Both the position numbers and the translations under genes were made by a program. Under the pieces are notes generated by a model. The model saw nothing but the letters and a program-made list of their open reading frames with translations. It made no database searches and was not told the origin of the DNA. DNA of 64,000 nucleotides, from positions 62,001 to 126,000 of the forward strand of contig NZ_CP029186.1 in assembly GCF_003096035.1 (NCBI RefSeq), read 5' to 3'. Positions 10,146 through 19,336 of this stretch are shown here, in pieces. The number at the start of each line of letters is the position of its first letter. Position 1 is the first letter of the stretch. Source of the stretch: Flavobacterium album (GTDB taxonomy: Bacteria > Bacteroidota > Bacteroidia > Flavobacteriales > Flavobacteriaceae).

Positions 10146-11159
10146 ATGGAGATCCTTTCCCACTACCCTCTTAAAAACCACAACACTTTCGGAATTAGCG
10201 CTTTTGCAAAAGAGTTCGTTCAGGTGCATACTGAAGAAGAACTCGCAGAAGTTTTAAAGGAAAATAGCGGCAAAAAGCTGTTCATCCTTGGTGGGGGCAG
10301 TAATATGCTGCTTACACAGGATATTGATGCGTTGGTAATCCATATCGACATCAAAGGCAAACAGGTAACCTGGCAGGATGATGACAAAGCCCATGTACAG
10401 GCTATGGCGGGTGAGAACTGGCATGAATTTGTACTGTATTGCATTGACAATGGCTTTGGCGGACTTGAAAACCTTTCGCTGATACCCGGCAATGTAGGCA
10501 CTACCCCAATCCAGAATATAGGCGCATATGGTACAGAGATAAAAGACACCTTCGTATCGTGCCGTGCCATGGATATTGCTACACAGCAGATAAGGACATT
10601 CACACAAAAAGAATGCGAATTTGGCTATCGTGAAAGCATATTTAAAGGTGCTCTGAAAGATAAATATATTATAACTTCGGTAACGTTCAGGCTTACGAAA
10701 ACGAATCACAAGATCAATACTTCGTATGGCGATATTGCTGCCGAACTGACTAAAAACGGCGTAACTATTCCCACGATAAAAGATGTGAGCAATGCCGTGA
10801 CTGCTATACGCCAAAGCAAGCTGCCGGATCCAAAAGAACTTGGCAATAGTGGCAGTTTCTTTAAAAACCCTATTATCACCGCCGAAGAATTTGAAAAAGT
10901 GTACATCCTGCATCCGCAAATGCCGCATTATACCGTATCGGATACCGAAGTAAAAGTACCGGCTGGCTGGCTGATCGAGCAAAGCGGCTTCAAGGGTAAG
11001 CGTTTTGGCGATGCAGGCATACACGCAAGGCAGGCACTGGTATTGGTAAACTATGGTAACGCGACCGGAAAGGAACTCCTTGACCTCTCCAAAAAGATTC
11101 AGGAAACGGTATATGATAACTTTGGCATCCGCATTGAAGCCGAGGTAAACATTATCTAA
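10146..11159 (+). CDS. murB: UDP-N-acetylenolpyruvoylglucosamine reductase
   Basis: FAD enzyme that reduces UDP-GlcNAc-enolpyruvate to UDP-MurNAc with NADPH in peptidoglycan synthesis. 337 residues, type I MurB. Seen: FAD-binding GGGSNML (about 50-56), GNVGTTPIQNIGAYGTE (about 116-132), GYRESIFK, and the catalytic serine in GNSGSFFKNP (about 234-243). The glutamate near the C-terminus (IRIEAEV) fits the third catalytic residue. Own promoter upstream. Confidence 0.97.
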   Translation: MEILSHYPLKNHNTFGISAFAKEFVQVHTEEELAEVLKENSGKKLFILGGGSNMLLTQDIDALVIHIDIKGKQVTWQDDDKAHVQAMAGENWHEFVLYCIDNGFGGLENLSLIPGNVGTTPIQNIGAYGTEIKDTFVSCRAMDIATQQIRTFTQKECEFGYRESIFKGALKDKYIITSVTFRLTKTNHKINTSYGDIAAELTKNGVTIPTIKDVSNAVTAIRQSKLPDPKELGNSGSFFKNPIITAEEFEKVYILHPQMPHYTVSDTEVKVPAGWLIEQSGFKGKRFGDAGIHARQALVLVNYGNATGKELLDLSKKIQETVYDNFGIRIEAEVNII

Positions 11160-11188
11160 GTTATTATTCATTATTAGGTAGAATTATC

Positions 11189-11219
11189 CGATGCACTTTT
11201 TTTGTAAAAAAGTGCATCG
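11189..11219. repeat. Perfect 14-bp inverted repeat after murB
   Basis: CGATGCACTTTTTT, a three-base spacer TGT, then AAAAAAGTGCATCG. It lies 30 bases past murB and has no following T-run, so it is not a classic terminator, though the U-rich stem could act in either direction. The remaining bases to 11409 show no convincing gene. Confidence 0.7.
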
Positions 11220-11409
11220 TGCTATTTTATTTATTACTTTTAGTATGTTAATTCTTAATAAAAACAGCCTGCCATTCGCGCTGTTTTTTATGCATTTCAC
11301 GACATTTTTTTTTGTAACACCTTTATTTGTTGTTGTTTTGGATGCAGAATTAATTCAGCCATTAATGGCTAATTATGATAAACCGTTTCAAACCTAAAAA
11401 CCACACCTT

Positions 11410-12087
11410 ATGAAATTACGTTACTTACTACCTTTTTATGCTTTGCTCATAGCGGTTTCTTTTTGCTGCCGGAAGATATCCAGCGACAAAGAAGAAGCTG
11501 CAAAAAAAGAGCAGGAAAAAGTAATTGCCACCCCTCACATGGCTGCACCCGAAACCATAACGGGTAAGCTGGAACTTGACGATGCAACGGGAATAATCTA
11601 TGCTGACCTTTGGATTGGCGTATCGAGCAATGATTTTAAATATCCCGGCGACTTTAATGTCCTGCAAACAGGGGCGGGATATAAAGGCCTTTCTTTCCGC
11701 TACTATGACGCTGTGAATAATACCCGCGATACCGGAAATGACACAATTCCGCTACACGTGGTTTTCAGCTTTAAGAATGATAAAAAATGGGCTGTGAATG
11801 ATTCTATCCGCGTGATGAGCCTTGATGAAAATAAGAAATCTATTTATGAGGGACTGCAGCCTTATTTTTCGGCCAGGATGGATTACTTTAAGAATGTGCC
11901 GGCATCGTATGCCGAACTCCTTGATTTTAATGACCAATGGAATGCCAAGCATCCTGATAACCCTGTAACTACAGGAAAAGGAGATGCCGCACAGAAAAAT
12001 AGCAATACGAAAGAGACAAAGAAAAACTTTTTTACACCAAGGCTAACCCGCGATGACGGTATCCTGTCGCTGAAACTGAAAAAATGA
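11410..12087 (+). CDS. Hypothetical lipoprotein
   Basis: 225 residues, not recognised. An N-terminal hydrophobic segment ends in AVSFCC, which can serve as a lipobox with Cys19 or Cys20 as the lipidated residue. A Lys/Glu-rich linker follows, then a beta-rich domain (about 50-180) and a basic tail. Overlaps the next gene by the four bases ATGA, so it is translationally coupled to the TPR/LytTR regulator. It may be a sensor or accessory for that regulator (inference). Confidence 0.75.
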   Translation: MKLRYLLPFYALLIAVSFCCRKISSDKEEAAKKEQEKVIATPHMAAPETITGKLELDDATGIIYADLWIGVSSNDFKYPGDFNVLQTGAGYKGLSFRYYDAVNNTRDTGNDTIPLHVVFSFKNDKKWAVNDSIRVMSLDENKKSIYEGLQPYFSARMDYFKNVPASYAELLDFNDQWNAKHPDNPVTTGKGDAAQKNSNTKETKKNFFTPRLTRDDGILSLKLKK

Positions 12088-13553
12088 AAAAACTCCTGAT
12101 TTTACTGCTGCTCGCAGGCCCTGCCCTCTTTGCCCAAAAGCTTGATGCATGGCTCACCCGCGAGGCAGAAGAAGACCCGCAGGGGTATTTGCTGAAGGCC
12201 GCAAAAAAAGTCCCGGCGACACCTGCAGAGGCAGCCGGGAATTTTTTTGTGCTGGGCAAATGCTACCACAACCTGAACCGTGAAGACCTGGCGCTGAAAT
12301 ATTACCTGCTTTCCAGGGCTGAATTTGAAAAACTGCACCTTCAGGAACCGGTAAAGGACCTCGCGCTTGAGATCCACAGGGTCATTTCATCGCAGGAAAA
12401 TTATGAGAAATACGGCACTACTTTCCTCGATGAATATTACGCTTACGCGCGAAAAACAGGATCGAAAGAGCGGCTTGCCTACGCCCTGAACGAATACGGG
12501 AAAAATGCATACGGGTTATTCGACTTTGAAGGCAGGGACAATATGGCTGTGCTGGACAGCGCAAAGGCCATCTTTGTGAAAGGCCTGCAATACGCCAACC
12601 AAACCGACAACATTGCCGCAAAGTTTAAGCTATACGCCAATCTTGGGGCGCTGGAAAGTACCCGCGGAAATTTTTCGGCGGCACGTAAATACCTTGATGA
12701 GGCACGGATATTGGTGCTTGAATCCGGTGATAAATATGAGCTGTTTGTCAACTACTACAATTATGGGAATAGCTATTTCCTTGAGGGGAATTACCCCGAA
12801 GCGCTTACCTGGTTCCTAAAAGCAGAGGCTATCCCGATACCAAAATTCAGGGCAAAAGCAACAAGGGTGCTCTATAAAAAAATGATGGAGTCGTATGACG
12901 CTGTGAACAACCAGCCCAACCGCAGGAAATACCAGGAAATGTACCTGGGGCTCGACCGGAAAATTAAGGATGAAGAACAGAATATAGCGATACACGACAT
13001 CAATGTAAAATACCAGGTCGCGCAAAAGGACAGGCAGATATCATCCCTTGAGCAGTTTAAGGATAAGTTCTATCAAAACAGGCTCATATTCGGGATTTTA
13101 TTGTTACTGGTGTTCTTATTGGCGCTGTATTCTTTCGTGCGATGGAAAAAGCTGGACCACCGCAAGAAAAAGCTGGAGGCTGAAAAGCAGGAGATACAGG
13201 CCGAAAAAGAGGAGATAGAAGAAATACACAGCAAAACGGTAGAAGAGCTTGAAAAGGTAAAGAATATTGTTACCGAAGGGTTTATACTCCTGAAAGACAA
13301 GACGAAGCTGTACCTGAACGACCTTATGTACATTAAAGCCGAGGATCACTACCTGCACGCCTTCAGTACCGATGGCACAAGCCATTTTGTAAGGGGGAAA
13401 TTAACGCAGATACTTTCGGAGCTTCCGCCGAATTTTGTTAAGTGCCATCGTTCATACATTGTCAATTCCAATTATATCCAGTCGGTGCAGCAGGGATCGC
13501 TGATATTAAAGAACAAGGCGGAGATACCTACCTCACGGACATTCAAGCTATAA
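12084..13553 (+). CDS. TPR membrane protein with LytTR DNA-binding domain
   Basis: 489 residues. Order: signal-like N-terminus (1-17), TPR-like helical repeats (about 50-320), one membrane helix (about 337-355), a charged coiled coil (about 358-395) and a C-terminal LytTR DNA-binding domain (about 400-489, LYLNDLMYIKAEDHYLHAF and FVKCHRSYIVN). There is no receiver domain, so the TPR part, exported or cytoplasmic, probably does the sensing. This is a common one-component architecture in Bacteroidota. Coupled by a 4-base overlap to the upstream lipoprotein. Confidence 0.9.
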   Translation: MKKLLILLLLAGPALFAQKLDAWLTREAEEDPQGYLLKAAKKVPATPAEAAGNFFVLGKCYHNLNREDLALKYYLLSRAEFEKLHLQEPVKDLALEIHRVISSQENYEKYGTTFLDEYYAYARKTGSKERLAYALNEYGKNAYGLFDFEGRDNMAVLDSAKAIFVKGLQYANQTDNIAAKFKLYANLGALESTRGNFSAARKYLDEARILVLESGDKYELFVNYYNYGNSYFLEGNYPEALTWFLKAEAIPIPKFRAKATRVLYKKMMESYDAVNNQPNRRKYQEMYLGLDRKIKDEEQNIAIHDINVKYQVAQKDRQISSLEQFKDKFYQNRLIFGILLLLVFLLALYSFVRWKKLDHRKKKLEAEKQEIQAEKEEIEEIHSKTVEELEKVKNIVTEGFILLKDKTKLYLNDLMYIKAEDHYLHAFSTDGTSHFVRGKLTQILSELPPNFVKCHRSYIVNSNYIQSVQQGSLILKNKAEIPTSRTFKL

Positions 13554-13637
13554 ACACTCAATAAACACATTTACAATTAGTTACGTATTAACAAATGTTT
13601 ATATAGTGTCAAGGCAAATAAACCGGACATATTTCAT

Positions 13638-13645
13638 TAATTTTG
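13638..13645 (+). promoter_or_regulatory. -7 box TAATTTTG for the glycosyltransferase gene
   Basis: TAnnTTTG match 30 bases upstream of the ATG at 13676. No clear -33 element. Confidence 0.5.
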
Positions 13646-13675
13646 CCGTCGAATTCTAAAGAAGAGGAAGCCTAT

Positions 13676-14782
13676 ATGCTCAACATTATTTTCTGTGTCT
13701 TTGCCGGAGTTGCAGTGCTGCAGCTTGTATATTACCTGGCAATACTGGGGAAATTTGCTTTTGCAACTGCCCATTCAGCAAACCCGAAACGCATCCCGGT
13801 ATCGGTTATCGTGTGTGCCAAAAATGAGGCTGAAAAGGTCAGGAAATTCGTCCCCCTCCTTGCCGAACAGGATTATCCCGATTTTGAGATCGTGCTCATT
13901 GACGATGCTTCAAGCGATGAGACACTGGACCTTTTTGAGGAATTTGAACAACGATATTCCAATATAAGGTTGGTGAAAGTTGCCAATAATGAAGCCTTTT
14001 GGGGTAATAAAAAATATGCGCTTACCCTGGGCATCAAGGCGGCCAGGAAAGAATACCTCCTTTTTACCGATGCCGATTGCTATCCTGCATCAAAAAACTG
14101 GATAGCACAAATGAGCTCGCAGTTTACGCTTAACAAAACCATCGTTCTTGGCTATGGCGCTTACGAAAAAGTAAAAGGCTCTTTCCTGAACAAGATCATA
14201 CGTTTTGATGCCATGCTTACAGCCTCCCAGTACTTCTCGTGGGCAAAGGCAGGCAGGCCGTATGCGGGTGAAGGACGCAATATGGCGTACAAGAAAGACG
14301 AATTTTTCAAGGTAAACGGGTATGTGGAGCACATGAGCATACGCACTGGTGAAGATTCGCTTTTCATCAACCAGTCGGCAACAAAAAAGAATACTACGAT
14401 ATGCTTTACACCAGAAAGCTTCACCTATAGCGAACCGAAACATTCCTTTGGGGCATGGCGCCTGCAAAAGCGAAGGGAGGTCTTTACAATGGCCTATTTC
14501 CGTCCGTTCGATAAATTCCACATACGGTTTTTCCATTGCACACAGTTTGCATTCGTAGTTTTAGCTATAGTACTGGCGGCCCTGCAGTTCAACTGGATGT
14601 TCCTGGTACCGGTAGTAGCAGTACGCTATCTCGTTACATGGCTTGTAATGGGTTACAGCGCATCGAAATTGCAGGAAAAAGATGTAGCCTGGTGGTACCC
14701 TGTTATCGAAATTATCCTTATCTTCACACAGATAAATGTCTTTCTAACGAATATTTTTTCAAAACCTGTGCATTGGAAGTAA
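13676..14782 (+). CDS. Family 2 glycosyltransferase, membrane-associated
   Basis: 368 residues. An N-terminal membrane helix (about 1-24) precedes a GT-A fold: VSVIVCAKNEAEKV (about 42-55), DDASSD (about 79-84), FTDADCYP (about 133-140, the DxD metal site) and a GEGRNMAY acceptor loop. Two or three membrane helices lie at the C-terminus (about 290-368). Transfers a sugar from a nucleotide donor to an unknown envelope acceptor. The ATG at 13676 is preferred over an upstream TTG because the latter overlaps the -7 box. Its last bases overlap the sigma-factor start. Confidence 0.9.
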   Translation: MLNIIFCVFAGVAVLQLVYYLAILGKFAFATAHSANPKRIPVSVIVCAKNEAEKVRKFVPLLAEQDYPDFEIVLIDDASSDETLDLFEEFEQRYSNIRLVKVANNEAFWGNKKYALTLGIKAARKEYLLFTDADCYPASKNWIAQMSSQFTLNKTIVLGYGAYEKVKGSFLNKIIRFDAMLTASQYFSWAKAGRPYAGEGRNMAYKKDEFFKVNGYVEHMSIRTGEDSLFINQSATKKNTTICFTPESFTYSEPKHSFGAWRLQKRREVFTMAYFRPFDKFHIRFFHCTQFAFVVLAIVLAALQFNWMFLVPVVAVRYLVTWLVMGYSASKLQEKDVAWWYPVIEIILIFTQINVFLTNIFSKPVHWK

Positions 14783-15336
14783 CCCCTGCATCCATACAAA
14801 AAAACATAGAAAAAGCGAAAAAAGGCGATCAGGTTGCCTTCACTTTTTTGCTGGATCATTTCTGGAATGAAGTGTATGGCTTTATGCTGAAACGCACCCA
14901 AAATGAGACCGACACAGAAGATATTGTTATAGAGACATTCGTTAAGGCATTCGATAAAATTGCCACCTACAACCCCGAATATGCATTTAACACCTGGCTG
15001 ATCGCTATTGCAAAAAACGTGCACATCGACCTGCTTCGGAAAAAGAAATCATCTTTGTTTATAGAAATAACCGACGAAGAAGACCAGCAGGCCTACCGCG
15101 TTGCCGATAGCACCCCTACGGTAGAAGATCAGCTGATTACGGAACAAAACCTCTCCAGCCTTTTGAATTGCATCAAGCAACTGAAACCGCAATACCAGGA
15201 AGTGATACAGCTCCGGTATTTCCAGGAAATGAGCTATCAGGAAATTGCCGACCAGCTTGGCGAACCCCTCAACAACGTAAAGGTAAAACTGCTCCGCGCC
15301 AAAAAGCTGCTCGCTGATATTATTTCTAAAAAATAG
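14773..15336 (+). CDS. ECF-type RNA polymerase sigma factor
   Basis: 187 residues with sigma-70 region 2 (about 20-90, DIVIETFVKAFDKIATY and FNTWLIAIAKNVHIDLLRKK) and region 4 (about 120-180, YQEVIQLRYFQEMSYQEIADQLGEPLNNVK). The best start is the TTG at 14773 (MEVTPASIQKNIEKAKKGD); upstream in-frame sequence only shadows the glycosyltransferase. The start lies inside the last four codons of that gene, implying coupled translation. No anti-sigma gene is adjacent. Target regulon unknown. Confidence 0.9.
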   Translation: MEVTPASIQKNIEKAKKGDQVAFTFLLDHFWNEVYGFMLKRTQNETDTEDIVIETFVKAFDKIATYNPEYAFNTWLIAIAKNVHIDLLRKKKSSLFIEITDEEDQQAYRVADSTPTVEDQLITEQNLSSLLNCIKQLKPQYQEVIQLRYFQEMSYQEIADQLGEPLNNVKVKLLRAKKLLADIISKK

Positions 15337-15339
15337 GCT

Positions 15340-15392
15340 CTGAGGTTCTTAGTTGCTGAGGCCCTAAGCAGCTAAGCCACTAAGCACCTCAG
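15340..15392. repeat. Intergenic palindrome, CTGAGG/CTAAG family
   Basis: Imperfect inverted repeat built of CTGAGG, CTTAG and CTAAGC words between the sigma factor and the TonB-like gene. Could also act as a terminator-like hairpin, but no T-run follows. Confidence 0.55.
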
Positions 15393-15490
15393 CACCTTCC
15401 TCAAAGATTTAAGACATTCTTTACAATAATCCCAAACACTATATCGTTTTAGTGGTATAATCTATTTTCAAACCAAAAATCACCACTATT

Positions 15491-16333
15491 ATGTCAAAAG
15501 TAAGCGTTTTCAACGAAGGATGGATCGACCTCGTATTTGAGGGACGAAACCAAAGCTATGGCGCGTACCAGCTACGCAAAGAAGACTCAAGGACTACTAT
15601 TTTAGCCCTGATCACAGGAATTGCCCTTATGGGTACTTTGGTTGCCATTCCTGTTGTTATAAATTATTTTAAGTCCGATGAAACTGTAATAATCCCTGCT
15701 GATCCTACCTGTCCTCCAATGATCATTGAACTGGACAATACCCGTCAATTCGTTGAGCCTGAAAAGCCAAAGCCTGTTGAAACAAAACCGGTCGCACCAG
15801 CCCCTGCTACCAACATTGCTACGACTGCACACAATACTTTGGTTGCTACCAGCCAGCCTGTAACTACGCCAATACCAACAACAGCCACATTATTGTACAC
15901 CAATCCGGGTAGTATTACAACAGCGGGAAATTCAACAGGAACACCATTAGGAGTACCGGAAGGAACAGGCCCTGCCACCAGCACCGGAACAGGAACTGCC
16001 CCCGGCACTGGCACTGGCATCGAAACTTCGCTGACCGTTGATGCAATGCCGATATTCCCCGGAGGCATGGATGCATTCTATGAGCAGGTGAGCCGCAGGT
16101 TCAGGACACCTGAAACAGACAGCGCTAAAACCCTGAAAGTATATGTATCCTTTGTGGTGGAGCTTGACGGCAGCATGTCGAACATCAAAGTAGGCCGCGA
16201 CCCGGGCTATGGCATGGCCAATGAAGCTATAAGGGTATTGAAGTCTATTAAAACTAAATGGGAACCGGGCAAGAAAAAAGGGCAGCCGGTAAGGACGGCC
16301 TACAATCTCCCGATAACAATAAATATAAATTAA
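15491..16333 (+). CDS. TonB family energy transducer
   Basis: 280 residues. Cytoplasmic start with the typical Bacteroidota FEGRNQSYGAYQLRKED block, one membrane helix (about 34-57), a long Pro/Thr/Gly-rich periplasmic linker (about 80-180, with TGTGTAPGTGTG) and a TonB C-terminal domain (about 190-280, VYVSFVVELDGSMSNIKVGRDPG and AIRVLKSIKTKWEPGKKKGQPV). It would pass proton-motive energy to TonB-dependent outer-membrane transporters. No ExbB/ExbD genes nearby. Confidence 0.93.
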   Translation: MSKVSVFNEGWIDLVFEGRNQSYGAYQLRKEDSRTTILALITGIALMGTLVAIPVVINYFKSDETVIIPADPTCPPMIIELDNTRQFVEPEKPKPVETKPVAPAPATNIATTAHNTLVATSQPVTTPIPTTATLLYTNPGSITTAGNSTGTPLGVPEGTGPATSTGTGTAPGTGTGIETSLTVDAMPIFPGGMDAFYEQVSRRFRTPETDSAKTLKVYVSFVVELDGSMSNIKVGRDPGYGMANEAIRVLKSIKTKWEPGKKKGQPVRTAYNLPITININ

Positions 16334-16337
16334 CACA

Positions 16338-16360
16338 AAGGCCCGAAAGGGCTTTTTTTA
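16338..16360 (+). terminator. Rho-independent terminator of the TonB-like gene
   Basis: GCCC-GAAA-GGGC stem-loop (tetraloop) followed by seven T. Confidence 0.85.
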
Positions 16361-16391
16361 TTATAGACCATCCGATCAGGAGATAATGAAC

Positions 16392-16425
16392 TTGTATTAG
16401 GATACGCAAATAAGTAGTATCTTTG
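16392..16425 (+). promoter_or_regulatory. lipA promoter
   Basis: -33 TTG at 16392-16394 and -7 box TATCTTTG at 16418-16425, spacer 23; ATG 18 bases downstream. Confidence 0.55.
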
Positions 16426-16443
16426 TACCCTAAAGTTTTTACT

Positions 16444-17334
16444 ATGGAAACTGTTTTAGATACACTACGGCCAACAGCTTCGGGCGGGCTGCTTACACCA
16501 AAGCCGAAATGGCTACGAGTAAAGCTGCCAACCGGCCAAAAATATACCGAACTCCGCGGCCTTGTAGACAAATACAAGCTGCACACGATATGCACTTCGG
16601 GCAGCTGCCCAAATATGGGCGAATGCTGGGGCGAAGGCACTGCAACGTTCATGATTCTTGGCAACATCTGTACCCGTTCCTGCGGCTTTTGCGGCGTAAA
16701 GACCGGAAGGCCGGAAACGGTAGACTGGGATGAGCCGGAGAAAGTGGCACGTTCCATTAAGCTGATGAACATTAAGCATGCCGTGATAACCAGTGTGGAC
16801 CGTGACGACCTTAAAGACGGCGGATCTATCATCTGGGGAGAAACAGTGAAGGCCATCCGGAGGATGAACCCAACAACAACCCTTGAAACCCTTATACCGG
16901 ATTTCCAAGGGATAGAACGCAATATTGACCGCATCATACAGGTAGCCCCGGAAGTGGTTTCGCACAACATGGAAACTGTGAAGAGGCTTACCCGCGAGGT
17001 GCGTATCCAGGCTAAATACGAGCGCAGCCTTGAAGTGCTTCGTTACCTGAAAGATAATGGCATCAACCGCACAAAAACGGGTATTATGCTTGGCCTTGGC
17101 GAAAGGGAAGATGAAGTGATCCAAACCATGCACGACCTGCGCGAGGTCAATCTTGATGTACTGACCATAGGCCAGTATTTACAGCCAAGCAAAAGGCACC
17201 TGCCGGTAAAAGAGTTCATCACCCCGGAACAGTTCGAAAAATATGAGAAAATCGGCCTGGAACTTGGTTTCCGCCATGTGGAAAGCGGGGCATTGGTACG
17301 TTCATCGTATAAAGCACAGAAGCATATACTTTAA
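16444..17334 (+). CDS. lipA: Lipoyl synthase
   Basis: Radical SAM enzyme that inserts two sulfurs into protein-bound octanoyl groups. 296 residues. Auxiliary Fe-S ligands [12 protein letters not shown] (C-x4-C-x5-C), radical SAM motif CTRSCGFC (C-x3-C-x2-C), and the C-terminal RSSY serine ligand are all present. The ATG at 16444 is chosen because upstream in-frame codons overlap the promoter. No lipB in the window. Confidence 0.97.
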   Translation: METVLDTLRPTASGGLLTPKPKWLRVKLPTGQKYTELRGLVDKYKLHTICTSGSCPNMGECWGEGTATFMILGNICTRSCGFCGVKTGRPETVDWDEPEKVARSIKLMNIKHAVITSVDRDDLKDGGSIIWGETVKAIRRMNPTTTLETLIPDFQGIERNIDRIIQVAPEVVSHNMETVKRLTREVRIQAKYERSLEVLRYLKDNGINRTKTGIMLGLGEREDEVIQTMHDLREVNLDVLTIGQYLQPSKRHLPVKEFITPEQFEKYEKIGLELGFRHVESGALVRSSYKAQKHIL

Positions 17335-17374
17335 TAGTTGACGGTTGACAGTTTAAAGTTGACAGTTTAGAGAA

Positions 17375-18376
17375 ATGACCAAAAAAACAAAAATCGCCAT
17401 TAATGGTTTCGGGCGTATAGGCCGCAACCTTTTCAGGCTTTTATTAGACCACCCAACCATTGAGGTGGCCGCAATAAATGATATTGCCGACACGCGGACC
17501 ATGGCGCACCTGATAAAGTATGACAGCATACACGGCATACTTCCCTACGAGGTTTCGCATGACGACAATTCACTTATCATAAACGGAAAATCCTACCCTT
17601 ACTTTAGTAAAAAAAATGTCGGCGATCTTGACTGGAAGGCTCTTGATATTACTATTGTGGTAGAATCTACCGGGAAATTCAAGACACTTGAAGAAGCAGA
17701 GCAGCATATTAACGCAGGTGCCAAAAGGGTGATCCTCTCCGCCCCGCCGGAAGACGACCGCATCAAGACCGTAGTTTTAGGCGTGAACGAACATATACTG
17801 GATGGAACCGAGAATGTGGTCTCTAATGCCAGCTGTACTACCAACAATGCCGCCCCGATGATGAAGGTCATCCATGACCTTTGCGGTATTGAACAGGCTT
17901 ACATTATTACAGTCCACTCCTACACTACCGACCAAAGCCTTCACGACCAACCACACAAAGACCTCCGCAGGGCAAGGGCGGCTTCGCAATCTATAGTACC
18001 GACTACTACTGGTGCAGCGAAGGCATTGACCAAGATATTCCCTGAATTTTTAGGCAAAATAGGCGGCGGTGGCATACGTGTACCTGTACCTGATGGCTCG
18101 CTGACCGATATTACCTGCTATGTAAAGCGTGAAGTGAGCATAGAGGAGATCAATGCTGCGTTTAAGGCTGCTGCCGAAGGTGAACTGAAGGGCATCCTGG
18201 CCTATACCGAAGACCCAATCGTATCGGTTGACATTATCGGGAACCGCAATTCCTGCCTTTTTGATTCACAGCTAACATCAGTTATTGATAAAATGGTGAA
18301 GGTGGTAGGCTGGTACGATAATGAGGTAGGGTATTCTTCGAGGATAATTGATCTGATTGAGTTTTTGGAACGTTAA
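17375..18376 (+). CDS. gap: Type I glyceraldehyde-3-phosphate dehydrogenase
   Basis: 333 residues, usual length. Rossmann start INGFGRIGRNLFR (8-20), catalytic Cys in NASCTTNNAAP (about 149-159), catalytic His in HSYTTDQ (about 179-185) and GGGGIRVPVPDGSLTD. Interconverts glyceraldehyde-3-phosphate and 1,3-bisphosphoglycerate with NAD(P). The upstream 40 bases carry a short direct repeat (GTTGACGGTTGACAG / AGTTGACAG). Whether it is the glycolytic or a gluconeogenic isozyme cannot be told here. Confidence 0.96.
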   Translation: MTKKTKIAINGFGRIGRNLFRLLLDHPTIEVAAINDIADTRTMAHLIKYDSIHGILPYEVSHDDNSLIINGKSYPYFSKKNVGDLDWKALDITIVVESTGKFKTLEEAEQHINAGAKRVILSAPPEDDRIKTVVLGVNEHILDGTENVVSNASCTTNNAAPMMKVIHDLCGIEQAYIITVHSYTTDQSLHDQPHKDLRRARAASQSIVPTTTGAAKALTKIFPEFLGKIGGGGIRVPVPDGSLTDITCYVKREVSIEEINAAFKAAAEGELKGILAYTEDPIVSVDIIGNRNSCLFDSQLTSVIDKMVKVVGWYDNEVGYSSRIIDLIEFLER

Positions 18377-18430
18377 ATTGGAACGCGGATGACGCGGATA
18401 TGGCGGATTTACACGGATTTTAAGCCGGAC

Positions 18431-18499
18431 GTTCTTCATTTCGACGATAGTAGAAATCTCGCGTCAATATTGAGATTTCTCCTATCGTCGAAATGGAAC
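18431..18499. repeat. Intergenic palindrome, CATTTCGA/AGAAATCTC family
   Basis: Arms CATTTCGACGATAG + AGAAATCTC and GAGATTTCT + CTATCGTCGAAATG pair with one mismatch around a nine-base loop. Sits between two convergent genes. Same words recur at 31303-31383 and as a half-element at 39692-39729. Confidence 0.8.
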
Positions 18500-18523
18500 A
18501 AACGGCCCTAACTGAAAAACTGA

Positions 18524-19336
18524 TTAATACTTAATAATCAATTCCTTTATTAGTGCACGCACCTTTGGTTCGGCATTTTTGGCAGCGATAAGCACTTCGT
18601 CATGGTTTACGTTATCGATGCTGTCTTCCTGGCCCATATCGGTAATTACAGAGATGCCGAATACCTCCATGTCCATATGCCTTGCCACGATCACTTCGGG
18701 AACGGTAGACATCCCTACGCAGTCGGCGCCCAGTACTTTAACCATTCGATATTCTGATAATGTTTCGAATGTTGGCCCCTGCAGTCCCAAATAGATACCA
18801 TCTTTTACATCGACGCCCTGTTCAATGGCAATCTCTTTGGCCTTGTTGATCATCTTGCGGCTGTACGGCTCACCCATGTTCACGAAACGTGGCCCAAAGC
18901 GTTCATCATTCTTACCTCTCAGCGGGTGTTCCGGCATCATGTTGATATGGTCGTAAATAAGCACGATATCGCCCACTTTATAGAACGGGTTCACCCCTCC
19001 GGAAGCATTGGAAACGATTAGTTTTTCTACGCCCAAGTACTTCATAACGCGAACAGGGAACGTCACCTCCTGCATGCTGTAGCCTTCGTAGTAGTGAAAA
19101 CGCCCCTGCATGGCCACGACATTATTCCCGGCAATCTTTCCAAATATAAGCGCCCCCTTATGGCCTTCCACTGTTGAAACAGGGAAGTTGGGAATCTCAT
19201 TATAAGGCAGTGTGAATCCTACCTCAATATCATCGGTAAATCCGCCCAGGCCGGAGCCTAAAATAACACCATAACGCGGCGTGAAGTTTGTTTTTTCGGC
19301 AATATACTTAACGGTTTGCTGTACTTTTTCCCACAT
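18524..19336 (-). CDS. Purine nucleoside phosphorylase I, inosine/guanosine type
   Basis: 270 residues from the ATG at 19336 (MWEKVQQTVKYI). Trimeric PNP family: GVILGSGLGGF, EGHKG, MQGRFHYYEG, SNASGGVNP and the MSTVPEV motif. Cleaves purine nucleosides with phosphate for salvage. An upstream in-frame ATG would add nine residues deeper into lpxK. The chosen start still lies 29 bases inside the end of lpxK, in another frame, so the two genes are coupled. Confidence 0.94.
   Translation of the reverse strand: MWEKVQQTVKYIAEKTNFTPRYGVILGSGLGGFTDDIEVGFTLPYNEIPNFPVSTVEGHKGALIFGKIAGNNVVAMQGRFHYYEGYSMQEVTFPVRVMKYLGVEKLIVSNASGGVNPFYKVGDIVLIYDHINMMPEHPLRGKNDERFGPRFVNMGEPYSRKMINKAKEIAIEQGVDVKDGIYLGLQGPTFETLSEYRMVKVLGADCVGMSTVPEVIVARHMDMEVFGISVITDMGQEDSIDNVNHDEVLIAAKNAEPKVRALIKELIIKY

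Noticed and set aside
11191..11397. Plus-strand 68-codon frame after murB
   Set aside because: Its start lies in the perfect inverted repeat and the product is a Phe-rich string from AT-rich DNA without a promoter.
14536..14772. Longer sigma-factor start inside the glycosyltransferase
   Set aside because: The upstream codons are an out-of-frame shadow of the glycosyltransferase membrane segments.
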